A DNA stretch of 64,000 bases from Candidatus Aminicenantota bacterium (GCA_020348385.1 CP070750.1:3689162-3753161), one strand, 5' to 3'; numbered from the stretch's first letter, positions 1 to 7,822 are shown. Made by a program: numbers and translations. The notes: generated from the letters alone by a model not told the origin.

Positions 1-150
1 GCAGCTCTTAAAGATCATTTATTACATGCTGAAACACAAGATGCCTTATCAAAGAACTTCGTTGGTAATTTAGCTGTTGACATAGGATATTGTATATATT
101 TGGCGACATCTCCTTGTCCGAGAATAGACCTGGATTTACAAATAAGTTAA
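1..150 (+). CDS. possible 3' end of a truncated gene
   Basis: Frame 1 is open from the first base to a TAA at 148-150, giving 49 residues that end in DLDLQIS. The start lies outside the window. No domain is recognisable in such a short tail, and the stretch is AT-rich, so chance openness cannot be excluded. It is listed only because no other gene explains the left edge. Confidence 0.3.
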   Translation, partial: AALKDHLLHAETQDALSKNFVGNLAVDIGYCIYLATSPCPRIDLDLQIS

Positions 151-250
151 TTCAAAAGCATTTTAAACTGGCTGGGGAGAGGCGGGGTAGTAGCTAATAC
201 ACATTCCAGAAACTCCCTACTGCATATATAACACTTTTTCATACATATTG

Positions 251-280
251 TTGATATAGATTATTAGGTGAGATTAAATA
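251..280 (+). promoter_or_regulatory. sigma70-like promoter for the lipoprotein gene
   Basis: TTGATA at 251-256 is followed after 17 bases by TTAAAT at 274-279. The spacer contains GGTGAGATT, which recurs with the same spacing in the promoter at 935-964, so the two may be co-regulated. The lipoprotein start codon is about 40 bases downstream. Confidence 0.45.
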
Positions 281-321
281 GGGGCAATTAGAGGGATTTC
301 ATAAAGGAAAAAGGAGGATCC

Positions 322-840
322 ATGAAAAAACTACTCATGATTATTCCTTTAGTCTTGCTGCTTTGTTTTACTTTTGGCTGCCAACAGGGTGAAGAGGCGG
401 CAGAGGAAGCGACAGCTGAAGTGACAGCATTGTCTGATGAAAATGTGGCAGCAAATAAGTCAAGCCTTGATGCATATGTCCAAGCTGTGAGAACCGAGGA
501 TTGGACGGCTGTTGCAGCATTGTACACCGAGGATGCGGTCTTGATGCCTCCAAACCAACCCATAGTTCAGGATCGAGAAGCGATTCTAACCTGGCTGGAG
601 GCATATCCGACCTTGACAGAGTTCAACCTAACAGTCATGAAAATTGATGGATGTGGAGATCTTGCCTTTTTAGTTGGAACAGTATCCATGACTATAGCTC
701 CGGAAGGTGCACCAGAGCCAATTCAGGATACCGGCAAGTTCATAGAGATTCGGCGAAAACAGGAAGACGGCTCTTGGCTAATTGCGGTGGATATGTTCAA
801 CTCAGACCTTCCGCTTCCTCCACCACCAGAAAAGGAATAA
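322..840 (+). CDS. lipoprotein with SnoaL/DUF4440-like (NTF2-fold) domain
   Basis: This 172-residue protein has a lipoprotein signal: two Lys, a hydrophobic core, then a lipobox ending FGC with Cys20. It is probably anchored in the outer membrane or periplasm. Residues about 48-165 look like a SnoaL/DUF4440 cone-shaped NTF2-like domain, with the typical pattern of a helix, 'W..VAALYTEDAVLMPP', and a late W-x-I-A-V-D-M strand. Such domains bind small ligands or act as isomerases; no substrate can be named. The start is fixed by AGGAGG at 311-316. The C-terminus is Pro/Glu-rich. It stands alone between two promoters. Confidence 0.75.
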   Translation: MKKLLMIIPLVLLLCFTFGCQQGEEAAEEATAEVTALSDENVAANKSSLDAYVQAVRTEDWTAVAALYTEDAVLMPPNQPIVQDREAILTWLEAYPTLTEFNLTVMKIDGCGDLAFLVGTVSMTIAPEGAPEPIQDTGKFIEIRRKQEDGSWLIAVDMFNSDLPLPPPPEKE

Positions 841-934
841 TAGCATACCCTGACATCAACTCGCTATAAACCCTCATTGAATCCCCCAGGGGCAGGCTTG
901 CCTAATCATCTAATAAAACATTCTAACAGATGGG

Positions 935-964
935 TTGACATAGTTTGCGGGGTGAGATTTAATA
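935..964 (+). promoter_or_regulatory. strong sigma70-like promoter for the 59-aa Cys-rich ORF
   Basis: TTGACA at 935-940, a 17-base spacer and TTTAAT at 958-963 form a near-consensus promoter. GGTGAGATTTAATA (951-964) matches 13 of 14 bases of 267-280 at the same distance from the -35 box. The next gene start on this strand is 1022. Confidence 0.55.
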
Positions 965-1021
965 GAGCCAAGTTTCGTCGATGTTAAGCATTTTCTGTTA
1001 CACCACAGTGTACACGAGGAA

Positions 1022-1201
1022 ATGAAAAGCACACTCATCAAGCCAGCAAAATGTGAGAAATGTCCCTTTTTTGAGAGAGTCAGATCACCATCCGGGATTC
1101 ATTATAATTGTAGATATTACAACAAAAGCACTCTTGACCCTCAGGGAGAGAAATTTTCCTATTGTAGAGTAGAATCCATATTCGTGGTAGAAGGAGATTG
1201 A
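1022..1201 (+). CDS. small cysteine-rich protein (59 aa)
   Basis: This short ATG-to-TGA frame encodes 59 residues with four Cys: a C-E-K-C pair followed by PFFER, a Cys in HYNCRYY and a Cys in SYCRV. The spacing suggests a small zinc or Fe-S knuckle. A good promoter lies upstream (935-964) and GAGGA sits immediately before the start, though the spacing is short. It ends 47 bases before a GC-rich hairpin that could terminate transcription. I do not recognise the family, and the function is unknown. The Cys pattern, the promoter and the lack of any competing gene support coding. Confidence 0.5.
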   Translation: MKSTLIKPAKCEKCPFFERVRSPSGIHYNCRYYNKSTLDPQGEKFSYCRVESIFVVEGD

Positions 1202-1247
1202 AAGGACACGAGGAGAGTATTGTGCTAGGCCGCTTTCTGAGGCCAGT

Positions 1248-1273
1248 GGAGGCCCGACCGAAACCGGGCCTCC
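1248..1273. terminator. GC-rich hairpin, possible terminator
   Basis: A perfect 9-bp stem (GGAGGCCCG at 1248-1256 with CGGGCCTCC at 1265-1273) encloses an 8-base loop. It follows the 59-aa gene and precedes the end of the convergent tautomerase gene. No T-tract follows on the plus strand, so intrinsic termination is uncertain. Confidence 0.4.
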
Positions 1274-1401
1274 CTATCGCATAATAGGCGCTTCTTGATG
1301 TATGGCCTCAAAATGAGAGCAATAGTATAGTCGAGAGTATCTAAGGTTTATTGGAATATAGGGAAACCAGCAGAGAGAGCTTCCCATAAAAAGTAAATCC
1401 C

Positions 1402-1593
1402 TTATTCTTTTCTGTTTATATACAGCTCCCCGGCAATCATGAAATCTTTGGAGGAAAATTCCTGGATCCAAACTCGGATCGATGTCAGGGGAACTCCCAA
1501 TGAATCGCGAATGGCTTCGGTCACGCCGTCCAACATCGCTTTTTTTTGCTTTTCGGTTCGGCCCTCCACCATATGAATTTCCACAAGCGGCAT
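1402..1593 (-). CDS. 4-oxalocrotonate tautomerase family enzyme
   Basis: The 63 residues match the family size of about 62. The catalytic set of 4-OT enzymes is present, numbering after Met removal: Pro1 (general base, from MPLVEIHM), Arg11 (EGRTEKQK), Arg39 (SIRVWIQEF) and Phe50 (KDF). The protein should form a hexamer of beta-alpha-beta subunits catalysing enol-keto tautomerisation of a 2-hydroxymuconate-like acid. No aromatic-degradation genes are nearby, so the physiological substrate is unknown. The coding-strand start is preceded by GAGGAGGAA. Confidence 0.88.
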   Translation of the reverse strand: MPLVEIHMVEGRTEKQKKAMLDGVTEAIRDSLGVPLTSIRVWIQEFSSKDFMIAGELYINRKE

Positions 1594-1722
1594 TTCTTCC
1601 TCCTCAAATAGCGATCTATTGTAGTTATAGATTTTTCATTACTGTTTCACAAGCCCTTTTCTGCAGGGAAATGCCTTTCTTTATATATGCAGATTGTCTA
1701 CCATATTTATGAAGACAGGAAT

Positions 1723-1962
1723 ATGCCATTTGGAACGATACTGAACATAGTTATTGTATTTGTTTTTATTATCGCGTTTTTTCATGCAGAAACAATTAAG
1801 CCTAGAATAATCCTGGCCTCGATCATGGCCATAATCATTTTTCTTCCGCAGTTTGTTGCTATGCCTCCAGCCAGCTTGTTATGGTATTTGCACTATATCG
1901 GCAAGATCCTTTTTGGCCTGGCTTGTGTTATTTATATCAAATGGGCTGGGCTGGCTTACTAA
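1723..1962 (+). CDS. small membrane protein (79 aa)
   Basis: About three hydrophobic segments span most of the sequence (ILNIVIVFVFIIAFF, IILASIMAIIIFL and a C-terminal segment around ILFGLACVIYI), with few charges. An upstream in-frame start at 1687 would add 12 polar residues. I prefer ATG 1723 because the hydrophobic segment then starts normally and AGGA lies just upstream. The family is not recognised. It could be a membrane peptide of the DoxX/YkvA-size class or an unrelated small integral protein. Confidence 0.45.
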   Translation: MPFGTILNIVIVFVFIIAFFHAETIKPRIILASIMAIIIFLPQFVAMPPASLLWYLHYIGKILFGLACVIYIKWAGLAY

Positions 1963-2070
1963 TCTGATCAAAATCACCCCCAAGTTCATCTCAAAGGGCG
2001 ATTGACGCCTCAGGGGATTCATTGCATATTCTGTGTGAAAAATGAAAAGGGTGAAGCACAGGTTCGAGAT

Positions 2071-2829
2071 ATGACAGGCAAAAAGACCGCGAAAATATTG
2101 ATCATCGAGGACGATCCCGTCGCTGTCGCCATCCTGAAATTCCGATTGAAGGCAAGAAAATACCATGTTATCGTGGCACACACAGGGGAGGAGGGAATCA
2201 AACTCGCTCATCAGCAGCTACCGGATTTGATTCTGATGGACATGGTTTTGCCAGGTTTGCATGGGCTTGAAGCGACCATCCGGTTGAAAAATGATCCAAA
2301 GACAAAAGATATCCCCATTTTTGCCGTAACAGCGATGGGTTCGTCCGAATTTGTTGAGGCTTGTCATCAGGACGGAATCTGTGTCTTCATAAAAAAACCC
2401 TATGATTTCAGAGAACTACTCAAACATATCCATCAATACTCATCTCGTGAAGAAAAAGTAGAAAAAAAAGTATTGATCATCAATGAGGATCCTGCCCTGG
2501 TGACTTTAATGGCCTCCTATTTGAAGGAATATGGTTATCTTGTGATATCCAAGCCTCCTCGGATGTTCAATGTGGACCATGTTCTAGAGGTCGCTCCCGA
2601 TGTGATTCTTCTGGATATAGATCTGCTCGAAGACTGGGGAGTTGCCATTTTTGAGATTTTGAGAAAAACACCTAGCACAAACTCCATTCCGATTATTTTG
2701 ATGGCATCTCAATTGACATCCGATGAACTGAAAGAGATTGCAAAACAACTGGGAGCGGAAGATTTTGTTTCTCACCATTTTGAATTTGCCGAAGTAGACC
2801 GCAAAATCAAAAAACTTTCGGTCAAATAA
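2071..2829 (+). CDS. tandem receiver (REC-REC) response regulator
   Basis: Two receiver domains sit in one protein with no output domain. The first (KILIIEDDP onward) has the acidic pair, a phospho-accepting Asp in LILMDMVLPG, a Thr in AVTAM and the Lys of FIKKPYD, so it should be phosphorylatable. The second (KVLIINEDP onward) keeps an Asp in ILLDIDL, but has His-His where the conserved Lys belongs (FVSHHF), so it looks degenerate. No histidine kinase is adjacent. The next gene encodes a ParA ATPase, which may point to positioning or motility control. ATG 2071 is chosen because the domain begins right after it; a TTG at 2002 would add 23 residues. Confidence 0.85.
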   Translation: MTGKKTAKILIIEDDPVAVAILKFRLKARKYHVIVAHTGEEGIKLAHQQLPDLILMDMVLPGLHGLEATIRLKNDPKTKDIPIFAVTAMGSSEFVEACHQDGICVFIKKPYDFRELLKHIHQYSSREEKVEKKVLIINEDPALVTLMASYLKEYGYLVISKPPRMFNVDHVLEVAPDVILLDIDLLEDWGVAIFEILRKTPSTNSIPIILMASQLTSDELKEIAKQLGAEDFVSHHFEFAEVDRKIKKLSVK

Positions 2830-2922
2830 CCACTCCAATTTCCCCCCAACATTTCTAAGGAACCATATTTCATTCGACTAAACCGATTGCAAGAATAAGA
2901 GCCGAGGAGGAGTGCGGTCCTA

Positions 2923-3750
2923 ATGGATAACGATTCATGCCGGATTATAGCTATTGTTAATCACAAAGGTGGTGTTGGAAAGACGACCACGACGATCAAT
3001 TTGGGAACAGCGCTAGCAAAACTGAAAAAAAAAGTCCTTCTCATCGATATGGATCCAGGAGCTCATGCCACCTATGGTCTGGGAATACTTGCCCACAGAA
3101 GAGAGAGGACTGTCTATGATCTCATGAGGGGAAGAGCTCCTGTGAACGAGATCAAAGTGGAAATTGCGCTGGATCAGGAGAATCTAGATCTTGTGCCTGC
3201 ATCCATTGAACTGGCAGAAGCAGAGGTGCAACTGTCCGGGCTCCCTGGTCGAGAGTTCCTCCTGAAGGAAGCGTTGAATGAAGTCCATTCCTATGACTAC
3301 ATTTTCATCGATTGCCCCCCATCGCTGGCCGTTCTGACACTGAATGCCATGGTAGCGGCTAGAGAAATTTTTATTCCACTCCAAACAGAATATTTGGCGA
3401 TGCAGGGCCTTGGGAAGCTTTTAGAAACGGTCAAAATCGTGAAACACCGTCTGAATCGCGACCTCGAGATCACCGGGGTGTTGGCAACACGCTATGATAA
3501 GCGCAAAATTCTTAACCGAGAGGTCGTGAATAGGATCAAAGAACATTTTGGTGAGAAGGTTTTCGATGTTCGGATTCGAGAGAATATCTCATTGGCTGAG
3601 AGTCCATCACATGGATTGACTATTTTTGAATATTTTCCCGGCTCGTACGGAGCCGAAGACTACATGGCTCTGGCCAAAGAAGTTTTAAACAGGGGAAAAA
3701 ATGGACGAAAAGAGAAGACTCGGTCCTCAGGATCCGCTCAGCTGGATTAG
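2923..3750 (+). CDS. ParA/Soj-family ATPase
   Basis: This 275-residue P-loop protein has the deviant Walker A KGGVGKT (residues 15-21) near the N-terminus, the A' motif LLIDMDPGA and Walker B FIDCPPS. These place it in the ParA/Soj class, which forms ATP-dependent dimers on DNA to position cargo. No N-terminal HTH is present, so it is of the chromosomal Soj or orphan type. No parB gene is visible nearby. A small protein (3701-3949) overlaps its 3' end in another frame. The C-terminal tail after residue ~255 is Lys/Arg-rich and low in complexity, probably because of that overlap. Confidence 0.88.
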   Translation: MDNDSCRIIAIVNHKGGVGKTTTTINLGTALAKLKKKVLLIDMDPGAHATYGLGILAHRRERTVYDLMRGRAPVNEIKVEIALDQENLDLVPASIELAEAEVQLSGLPGREFLLKEALNEVHSYDYIFIDCPPSLAVLTLNAMVAAREIFIPLQTEYLAMQGLGKLLETVKIVKHRLNRDLEITGVLATRYDKRKILNREVVNRIKEHFGEKVFDVRIRENISLAESPSHGLTIFEYFPGSYGAEDYMALAKEVLNRGKNGRKEKTRSSGSAQLD

Positions 3751-3949
3751 AGATACTCGAGAAGAAAGATTAGAAGATCATGAACACTCCAGGCAACCTG
3801 TTGTGCGTGAGACTATTCCGATGGAAACAAAGAGAGAAATCGTTCACACAGATAAAAGCATACCGATGGAAGTCAAAGTTACACTAAAAGGTCAACCGCA
3901 CACACAAACACAGACCATCATTGTAGAGATCATTGTGGGCCAGAAGTAA
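3701..3949 (+). CDS. small charged protein overlapping the parA 3' end
   Basis: This 82-residue product starts 50 bases inside the ParA gene in another frame, after AGGGG-type spacing typical of coupled genes. It has an imperfect internal repeat (IPMETKREI, then IPMEVKVTL). The second half is a beta-rich stretch ending in QTQTIIVEIIVGQK. I do not recognise it. The tight overlap suggests a partner or adaptor of the ATPase. A chance frame remains possible, but it continues 200 bases past the parA stop with normal composition. Confidence 0.5.
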   Translation: MDEKRRLGPQDPLSWIRDTREERLEDHEHSRQPVVRETIPMETKREIVHTDKSIPMEVKVTLKGQPHTQTQTIIVEIIVGQK

Positions 3950-4009
3950 CGGCAATTAATTTATTTACTGTCTTGTTATAGGGGGCCCACAAATATATAA
4001 TGACCCTGA

Positions 4010-4124
4010 ATTATTTTAAAAAGAATGCTGAACCTCGGGCCACCTTCTCGTCCATACAATAATGTTGGGGTGGGGTGGGTCGGCTTGGGGTGGGGTGGGT
4101 CGGCTTGGGGTGGGGTGGATCAGC
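4010..4124 (+). repeat. G-rich dispersed element, copy 1, with three 20-bp tandem units
   Basis: The left end (ATTATTTTAAAAAGAATGCTGAACC in pattern) matches the left ends at 26248 and 34834. The middle (GGGCCACCTTCTCGTC then ATACAATAATGTTGGGG) matches the reverse complement of 23389-23581. The right part is TTGGGGTGGGGTGGGTCGGC in three tandem units at 4065-4084, 4085-4104 and 4105-4124 (the last diverged). It could form G-quadruplexes. It ends 33 bases before the next start codon. Confidence 0.75.
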
Positions 4125-4157
4125 TCGAGAGATGGAGTTTTGTAAAGGGGAAACAGA

Positions 4158-4529
4158 ATGAAAATAAAGGGATTTTTAGTCATCTTTCTTTTGGTCGTTA
4201 TTGTGGTTTTTTTCCTTTATGTGGTGAAACCCGGAGGAAAATCCAGGCTGAAAGAACAGGTGGATGCCTTTGCTGAGGTTAAGGAAAAAACCACTCGTAC
4301 GAACCTGACATCATTGGAGAGAGCGATTGATTTATTTATTGCCCAGCACGGCAAAATTCCCAAAGACTTGAAGGAATTGCAAACGTTTAGCCGTTCGGTT
4401 TATGTTGACACGGATTCCTGGGGGAATAAAATTAAATACGAAAGGATATCAGACTCTAGCTATCGATTGATCTCTGCAGGGAAGGATAAGAACTTTCACA
4501 CGGATGATGACATCATCATCAAGAATTGA
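4158..4529 (+). CDS. membrane-anchored protein with GspG-like C-terminal domain
   Basis: The 123-residue protein has one N-terminal membrane segment (residues ~5-22) and a soluble domain resembling the C-terminal part of type II secretion major pseudopilins. A helix (SLERAIDLFIAQHGKIPKD) is followed by DSWGNKIKYE, SYRLISAGKD and an acidic DDDI tail that would sit at the calcium site. The usual prepilin-peptidase site (G-F/M-T-x-x-E) is absent, so it is unlikely to be a processed pilin. Start: GGGGAAACAGAATG. It is followed by a DUF350 membrane gene 6 bases later and the two are probably co-transcribed. Confidence 0.65.
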   Translation: MKIKGFLVIFLLVVIVVFFLYVVKPGGKSRLKEQVDAFAEVKEKTTRTNLTSLERAIDLFIAQHGKIPKDLKELQTFSRSVYVDTDSWGNKIKYERISDSSYRLISAGKDKNFHTDDDIIIKN

Positions 4530-4535
4530 GCGAAA

Positions 4536-5072
4536 ATGAGTGGTCAACAACTAATTTTCGGCCTCCTGGAATTTTTGGTTTCTGTTTTGATCAGCTTTAT
4601 CCTGATCTTTGGCAGTTATCGCATCATTCTTGTGTTGACTCGGCGTATCGATGAAGAAAAACAGCTCAGGAAAAAAAATGTATCCGTCGGTATCGTGTTG
4701 GGTAGCATTTTCATCGGAGAAGCACTTGTGGTCAAACAGGCCTTGTATCCCGTGATGGCGGTTATTCAGCTTTTTATTTTAGGTCAGGAAAAAGACTTGG
4801 GCAGTTTTACAGAAGTATTACTGTATAGCCTAGGCTATGTTTTTCTTGCCGGGATATTGGCGATCCTCTGTATTCTTTTCAGCTTTTGGCTGTTTAACAG
4901 ATTCACCCCTAACATAGATACGTATCAGGAAATAACGGAAAATAATCTAGCGGTGGCATTGCTGATGGCTTTATTCATAGTCGGGATTTGCCTGTTGATG
5001 AGTGCGGGAGTCTCAGGACTTGTGCGCGCTCTTATCCCATTTCCCGAGATCGGCTCCATTCCTCTTAAATAG
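4536..5072 (+). CDS. DUF350 (UPF0719) family membrane protein
   Basis: This 178-residue integral membrane protein is made of two related halves. Each contains a long hydrophobic helix followed by a conserved 'N..VG/AVLLGLFI(V)GI' type segment (NVSVGIVLGSIFIGEAL and NLAVALLMALFIVGICL), the signature of DUF350 repeats. The family's molecular function is unknown. It lies between the GspG-like gene (6-base gap) and a transglutaminase-like membrane protein (8-base gap), a three-gene operon. Confidence 0.75.
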   Translation: MSGQQLIFGLLEFLVSVLISFILIFGSYRIILVLTRRIDEEKQLRKKNVSVGIVLGSIFIGEALVVKQALYPVMAVIQLFILGQEKDLGSFTEVLLYSLGYVFLAGILAILCILFSFWLFNRFTPNIDTYQEITENNLAVALLMALFIVGICLLMSAGVSGLVRALIPFPEIGSIPLK

Positions 5073-5080
5073 TATTAACT

Positions 5081-6193
5081 TTGATAATTCAAAAAAAGAC
5101 AGAAATTTTTTCGATTATCACCGTTCTGTTTTTCATCATAGGACTTATCCTGCTCTCTTGGCTTGCTGAAAGCCGTCGAGATTCGGATGTATTTATTGTT
5201 TCTCATCAAGGAATGGGAAACAATGTCTCTCAGGTCTTACCTGTTTTTGATAGACAAGAAGACGAAGATAACTATTATCTCACCTATGGATGGGCTGATT
5301 TTACTGGAAATTCTCATCATTTGTCCTTTCCTCTTTCGAAAAGCATGCTGAATGAGGCAGAGAAAGAGTTTGGCTATTTCCCAGCAGACCTAAGGAAACA
5401 CATGGATGACAGTATGGAACTCTCCGAAGAGAAGATGATTGAAGACCTGAGAGAATTTGTGGAGGAGTTGATCCGGAAGAGCAAATATCCCGAGTATATA
5501 ATTATTGAAAATATCACAGCAAAAAGCTTTGACCTGAAGCTCTCTGTTCCTCCTTCCCTCCACAAAAAAGTCAAACGGGAGTTCGACAAGATAAAAGTCA
5601 AGATAGCCAAGGAACAAGAAAAATATCTCAAGCGGGCGGAAAAAGAACAGGATGAGGAGAGAATCGAATTTTTTGAGAGTCGCGGCATCCGCGTTTTTGA
5701 TGACAAGATAGGGGTGAATCATGGATTTTGTGTCATGAGGAATAAAGACAGGATTAGGCCAATTTTTGAAATCATGCATAAAAATTATGCAAATTTTTCC
5801 CTCCACCAATTTTTAGGCCTTTTACTCGCTTTTATCCAGGATATCCGATATTACATTCCTCCTCTTCAAGAGAGAGGGAAAACCATCCTTTCCTTTTGGG
5901 TCCCTCCTAGGGTTTTGGCAGACAATTTTGGCGATTGCGATTCAAAGGGAGTGACCTTTGCATCTTTTTGGACCAATTTCAAAAAGTATCCGATTCTGTT
6001 GATAACCGTACCCAATCATTTTTTTGTGGGATTGGCCATTCCCTCTTTTACTGGTGAGGGATTGGTCGTAAACGGAGTGAGATACACTCTCTGTGAAGTT
6101 ACAGGCCCGGGAAAGATGCCGCCCGGTATGATCGGCCGTTATAGTCTAGCTTGTTTGCAAAATGGTCAATATGTGTATGAGATTGTGAATTGA
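5081..6193 (+). CDS. membrane-anchored transglutaminase-like protein
   Basis: The 370 residues start with a membrane anchor (residues ~9-28), so the rest should be periplasmic. The C-terminal third has a papain-like transglutaminase triad: Cys286 in NFGDCDSKG, His313 in PNHFFVG and Glu339 in YTLCEVTGP in place of the usual Asp. The middle (residues ~165-205) is a highly charged helix rich in Lys and Glu. Such proteins act as cysteine peptidases or amide-crosslinking enzymes; the substrate is unknown. TTG 5081 is the only start upstream of the anchor and lacks a clear ribosome site, so coupling to the DUF350 gene is likely. Confidence 0.72.
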   Translation: MIIQKKTEIFSIITVLFFIIGLILLSWLAESRRDSDVFIVSHQGMGNNVSQVLPVFDRQEDEDNYYLTYGWADFTGNSHHLSFPLSKSMLNEAEKEFGYFPADLRKHMDDSMELSEEKMIEDLREFVEELIRKSKYPEYIIIENITAKSFDLKLSVPPSLHKKVKREFDKIKVKIAKEQEKYLKRAEKEQDEERIEFFESRGIRVFDDKIGVNHGFCVMRNKDRIRPIFEIMHKNYANFSLHQFLGLLLAFIQDIRYYIPPLQERGKTILSFWVPPRVLADNFGDCDSKGVTFASFWTNFKKYPILLITVPNHFFVGLAIPSFTGEGLVVNGVRYTLCEVTGPGKMPPGMIGRYSLACLQNGQYVYEIVN

Positions 6194-6195
6194 TT

Positions 6196-6579
6196 TTATT
6201 TCTTTCTGGGTGAGAAAAACAGATATTTTATCCTTCTCCAAAAACTTGTTTTTTCCGTCGTATCCTCGATTAAAATCTTTTCTGTCGTCTTTCGGAAAAA
6301 AGCCCTCTCCATGTAATCTGTTTTGCTTTGATATAGTTCGAAGTCATAGGCTTTTCTTTTTTTTGCATCCCTCAACGTATCATACGCATTTTCTATGCGG
6401 TCCAGTACACGTAGTCTCTCATCTTCAGAGAGGAGGCTGTGATAAGCAATGGAATCGGTTTTATAAGTGGATTTGCATAACTCATAGGCTCTCTCGATTT
6501 CTTGGAGAGATGCTTTTCGGTCGACATTCAAGAGTTCGTAGTAATCCAACTCCAAGACATTCTTTATCTTCATTGACAT
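6196..6579 (-). CDS. J-domain-like protein lacking HPD
   Basis: Residues ~10-75 read as a DnaJ J-domain (DYYELLNVDRKASLQEIERAY, then ENAYDTLRDAKKRKAYD), but the loop that should carry His-Pro-Asp reads YKTDSIAYHSLL. It therefore should not stimulate DnaK ATPase and more likely serves as a protein-binding module. The C-terminal ~45 residues are basic. It is encoded 101 bases downstream of a MinD/FlhG-like ATPase on the same strand, a pairing that suggests one functional unit. The 3' end nearly abuts the convergent transglutaminase gene. Confidence 0.65.
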   Translation of the reverse strand: MSMKIKNVLELDYYELLNVDRKASLQEIERAYELCKSTYKTDSIAYHSLLSEDERLRVLDRIENAYDTLRDAKKRKAYDFELYQSKTDYMERAFFRKTTEKILIEDTTEKTSFWRRIKYLFFSPRKK

Positions 6580-6620
6580 CCTAGTCTTTTTTCATCGGCA
6601 ATTTCCCTGACTCACTTTAG

Positions 6621-6647
6621 TGTTGGGCGGGATGGATCATGAATATT
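6621..6647 (-). repeat. possible remnant of the G-rich element right end
   Basis: TGTTGGGCGGGATGGATCAT followed by GAATATT resembles the right end of the 23389-23581 element read on its minus strand (TTGGGTGGGTCGGCTTGG then CTCATGAATAAT). It is short and diverged, and sits between the J-domain and MinD-like genes. Confidence 0.3.
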
Positions 6648-6680
6648 CCCGGCTATTTCAATATTATTAAATCTTTAATT

Positions 6681-7682
6681 TTATTTATAGGCTAATTTCT
6701 CAATAATAGATCGAATGGATAGGGCAACTTCAGAATCAGGATATGTGCTCAGATAAGGTGTCATTTTTTTCAAGCTGACATGGACTCTCTCATCGTGAGG
6801 GATCGCTCCCAAATACGTTATATCTACGACGAGATATTTTTTAACCACATCCACGATAGATTGTCCCAACAGAAAATCTCTTTCATTCCTTGCATTGTTG
6901 ATAATTAGACAGGGATTGAATTCTTTTAGCGCCTTGAACAAGACATGGGCATATTGCTTGTCATAAGATATGATCTCGTTTAAAAATGCATAAATGGACT
7001 TCGAATTGTCTTTGACGTGGCTGGCTATCTTTTTTACCAGATCCTCGATACCATAATATTCTGTAAAAACCTTTAGGATTCTAATGATACAGGATTTAAG
7101 AAAATAGTAGGCGTTCTCTATGGAAGTGGGTTCGGGATTCACGACTAGAATTCCAGGATTGGAAAGGAGGAAAAAATCGATGCAGTTGTAGGATGCCCCA
7201 GTTCCGATATCCACGATCACTCTTTTGGCATCGAATGCCTTGATATGTCGAATCAGCTTCAGTTTCTTATAATAATTCAGGTTTGCCATAAAAAGAACAT
7301 TTTCGGTACCTTTTATGAGTTTTAGCCCCGCAAAAGGAGTCAGAATCACTGTATCCTTAAGGTTAGGAACTTTGTTCGTCACAAAATCGCCCAAGTCCAG
7401 GTTTGATTCTTTCATACCGAGGAAAGTATGAAGATTAGGGCCTCCCAGATCTGCATCGATCAGGGTCACATCCTTTTCTAGACTGGCCAGTTGAATAGCA
7501 AGGCTAGCTGACACAAAACTTTTTCCTGTGCCTCCCTTTCCTCCTCCTATTGCCCATATGGTTTTCTCTTTACCCTCGTGTATGGATAAAAGGGGGCCTT
7601 TTGTTTCTGGATTTACTTGGTACATCTTGTCTCGATGGTAATTAAAATGCTTCTCAGTCTTGCGATTTTGATGAATTTTCAT
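6681..7682 (-). CDS. MinD/FlhG-like P-loop ATPase
   Basis: The 333-residue protein has a deviant Walker A (GGGKGGTGKS, residues 46-55), the A' motif LIDADLGGPN and a Walker B-like VIVDIGTGAS. LIDADLGGPNLH is typical of the MinD/FlhG/Mrp group. A ~40-residue polar N-terminal extension precedes the domain. Members act as membrane- or pole-associated switches, for example in flagellar number control, but no flagellar genes occur here. It shares a divergent promoter region (7683-7822) with rpoZ and is followed by the HPD-less J-domain protein. Confidence 0.8.
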   Translation of the reverse strand: MKIHQNRKTEKHFNYHRDKMYQVNPETKGPLLSIHEGKEKTIWAIGGGKGGTGKSFVSASLAIQLASLEKDVTLIDADLGGPNLHTFLGMKESNLDLGDFVTNKVPNLKDTVILTPFAGLKLIKGTENVLFMANLNYYKKLKLIRHIKAFDAKRVIVDIGTGASYNCIDFFLLSNPGILVVNPEPTSIENAYYFLKSCIIRILKVFTEYYGIEDLVKKIASHVKDNSKSIYAFLNEIISYDKQYAHVLFKALKEFNPCLIINNARNERDFLLGQSIVDVVKKYLVVDITYLGAIPHDERVHVSLKKMTPYLSTYPDSEVALSIRSIIEKLAYK

Positions 7683-7822
7683 TTTAGCATATTAAAAAGT
7701 TGAATTTAAACAAAAGATGTAAAAAATATAATTATTGAATTACAGAGCGAATTCTGTTATTTTACGTGTTTATATAAGTGTATTTTGTTGGCGAATCAAT
7801 TTAGCCGAGGAGAACTTACCAG

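Noticed and set aside
1936..1952. GGGCTGGGCTGGC as another G-rich element end
   Set aside because: It lies inside a coding frame, is short, and has none of the other element blocks.
4025..4276. 83-residue frame running through the G-rich tandem repeat
   Set aside because: Its Gly/Trp-rich first half is only the translated repeat, and it overlaps the GspG-like gene in another frame.
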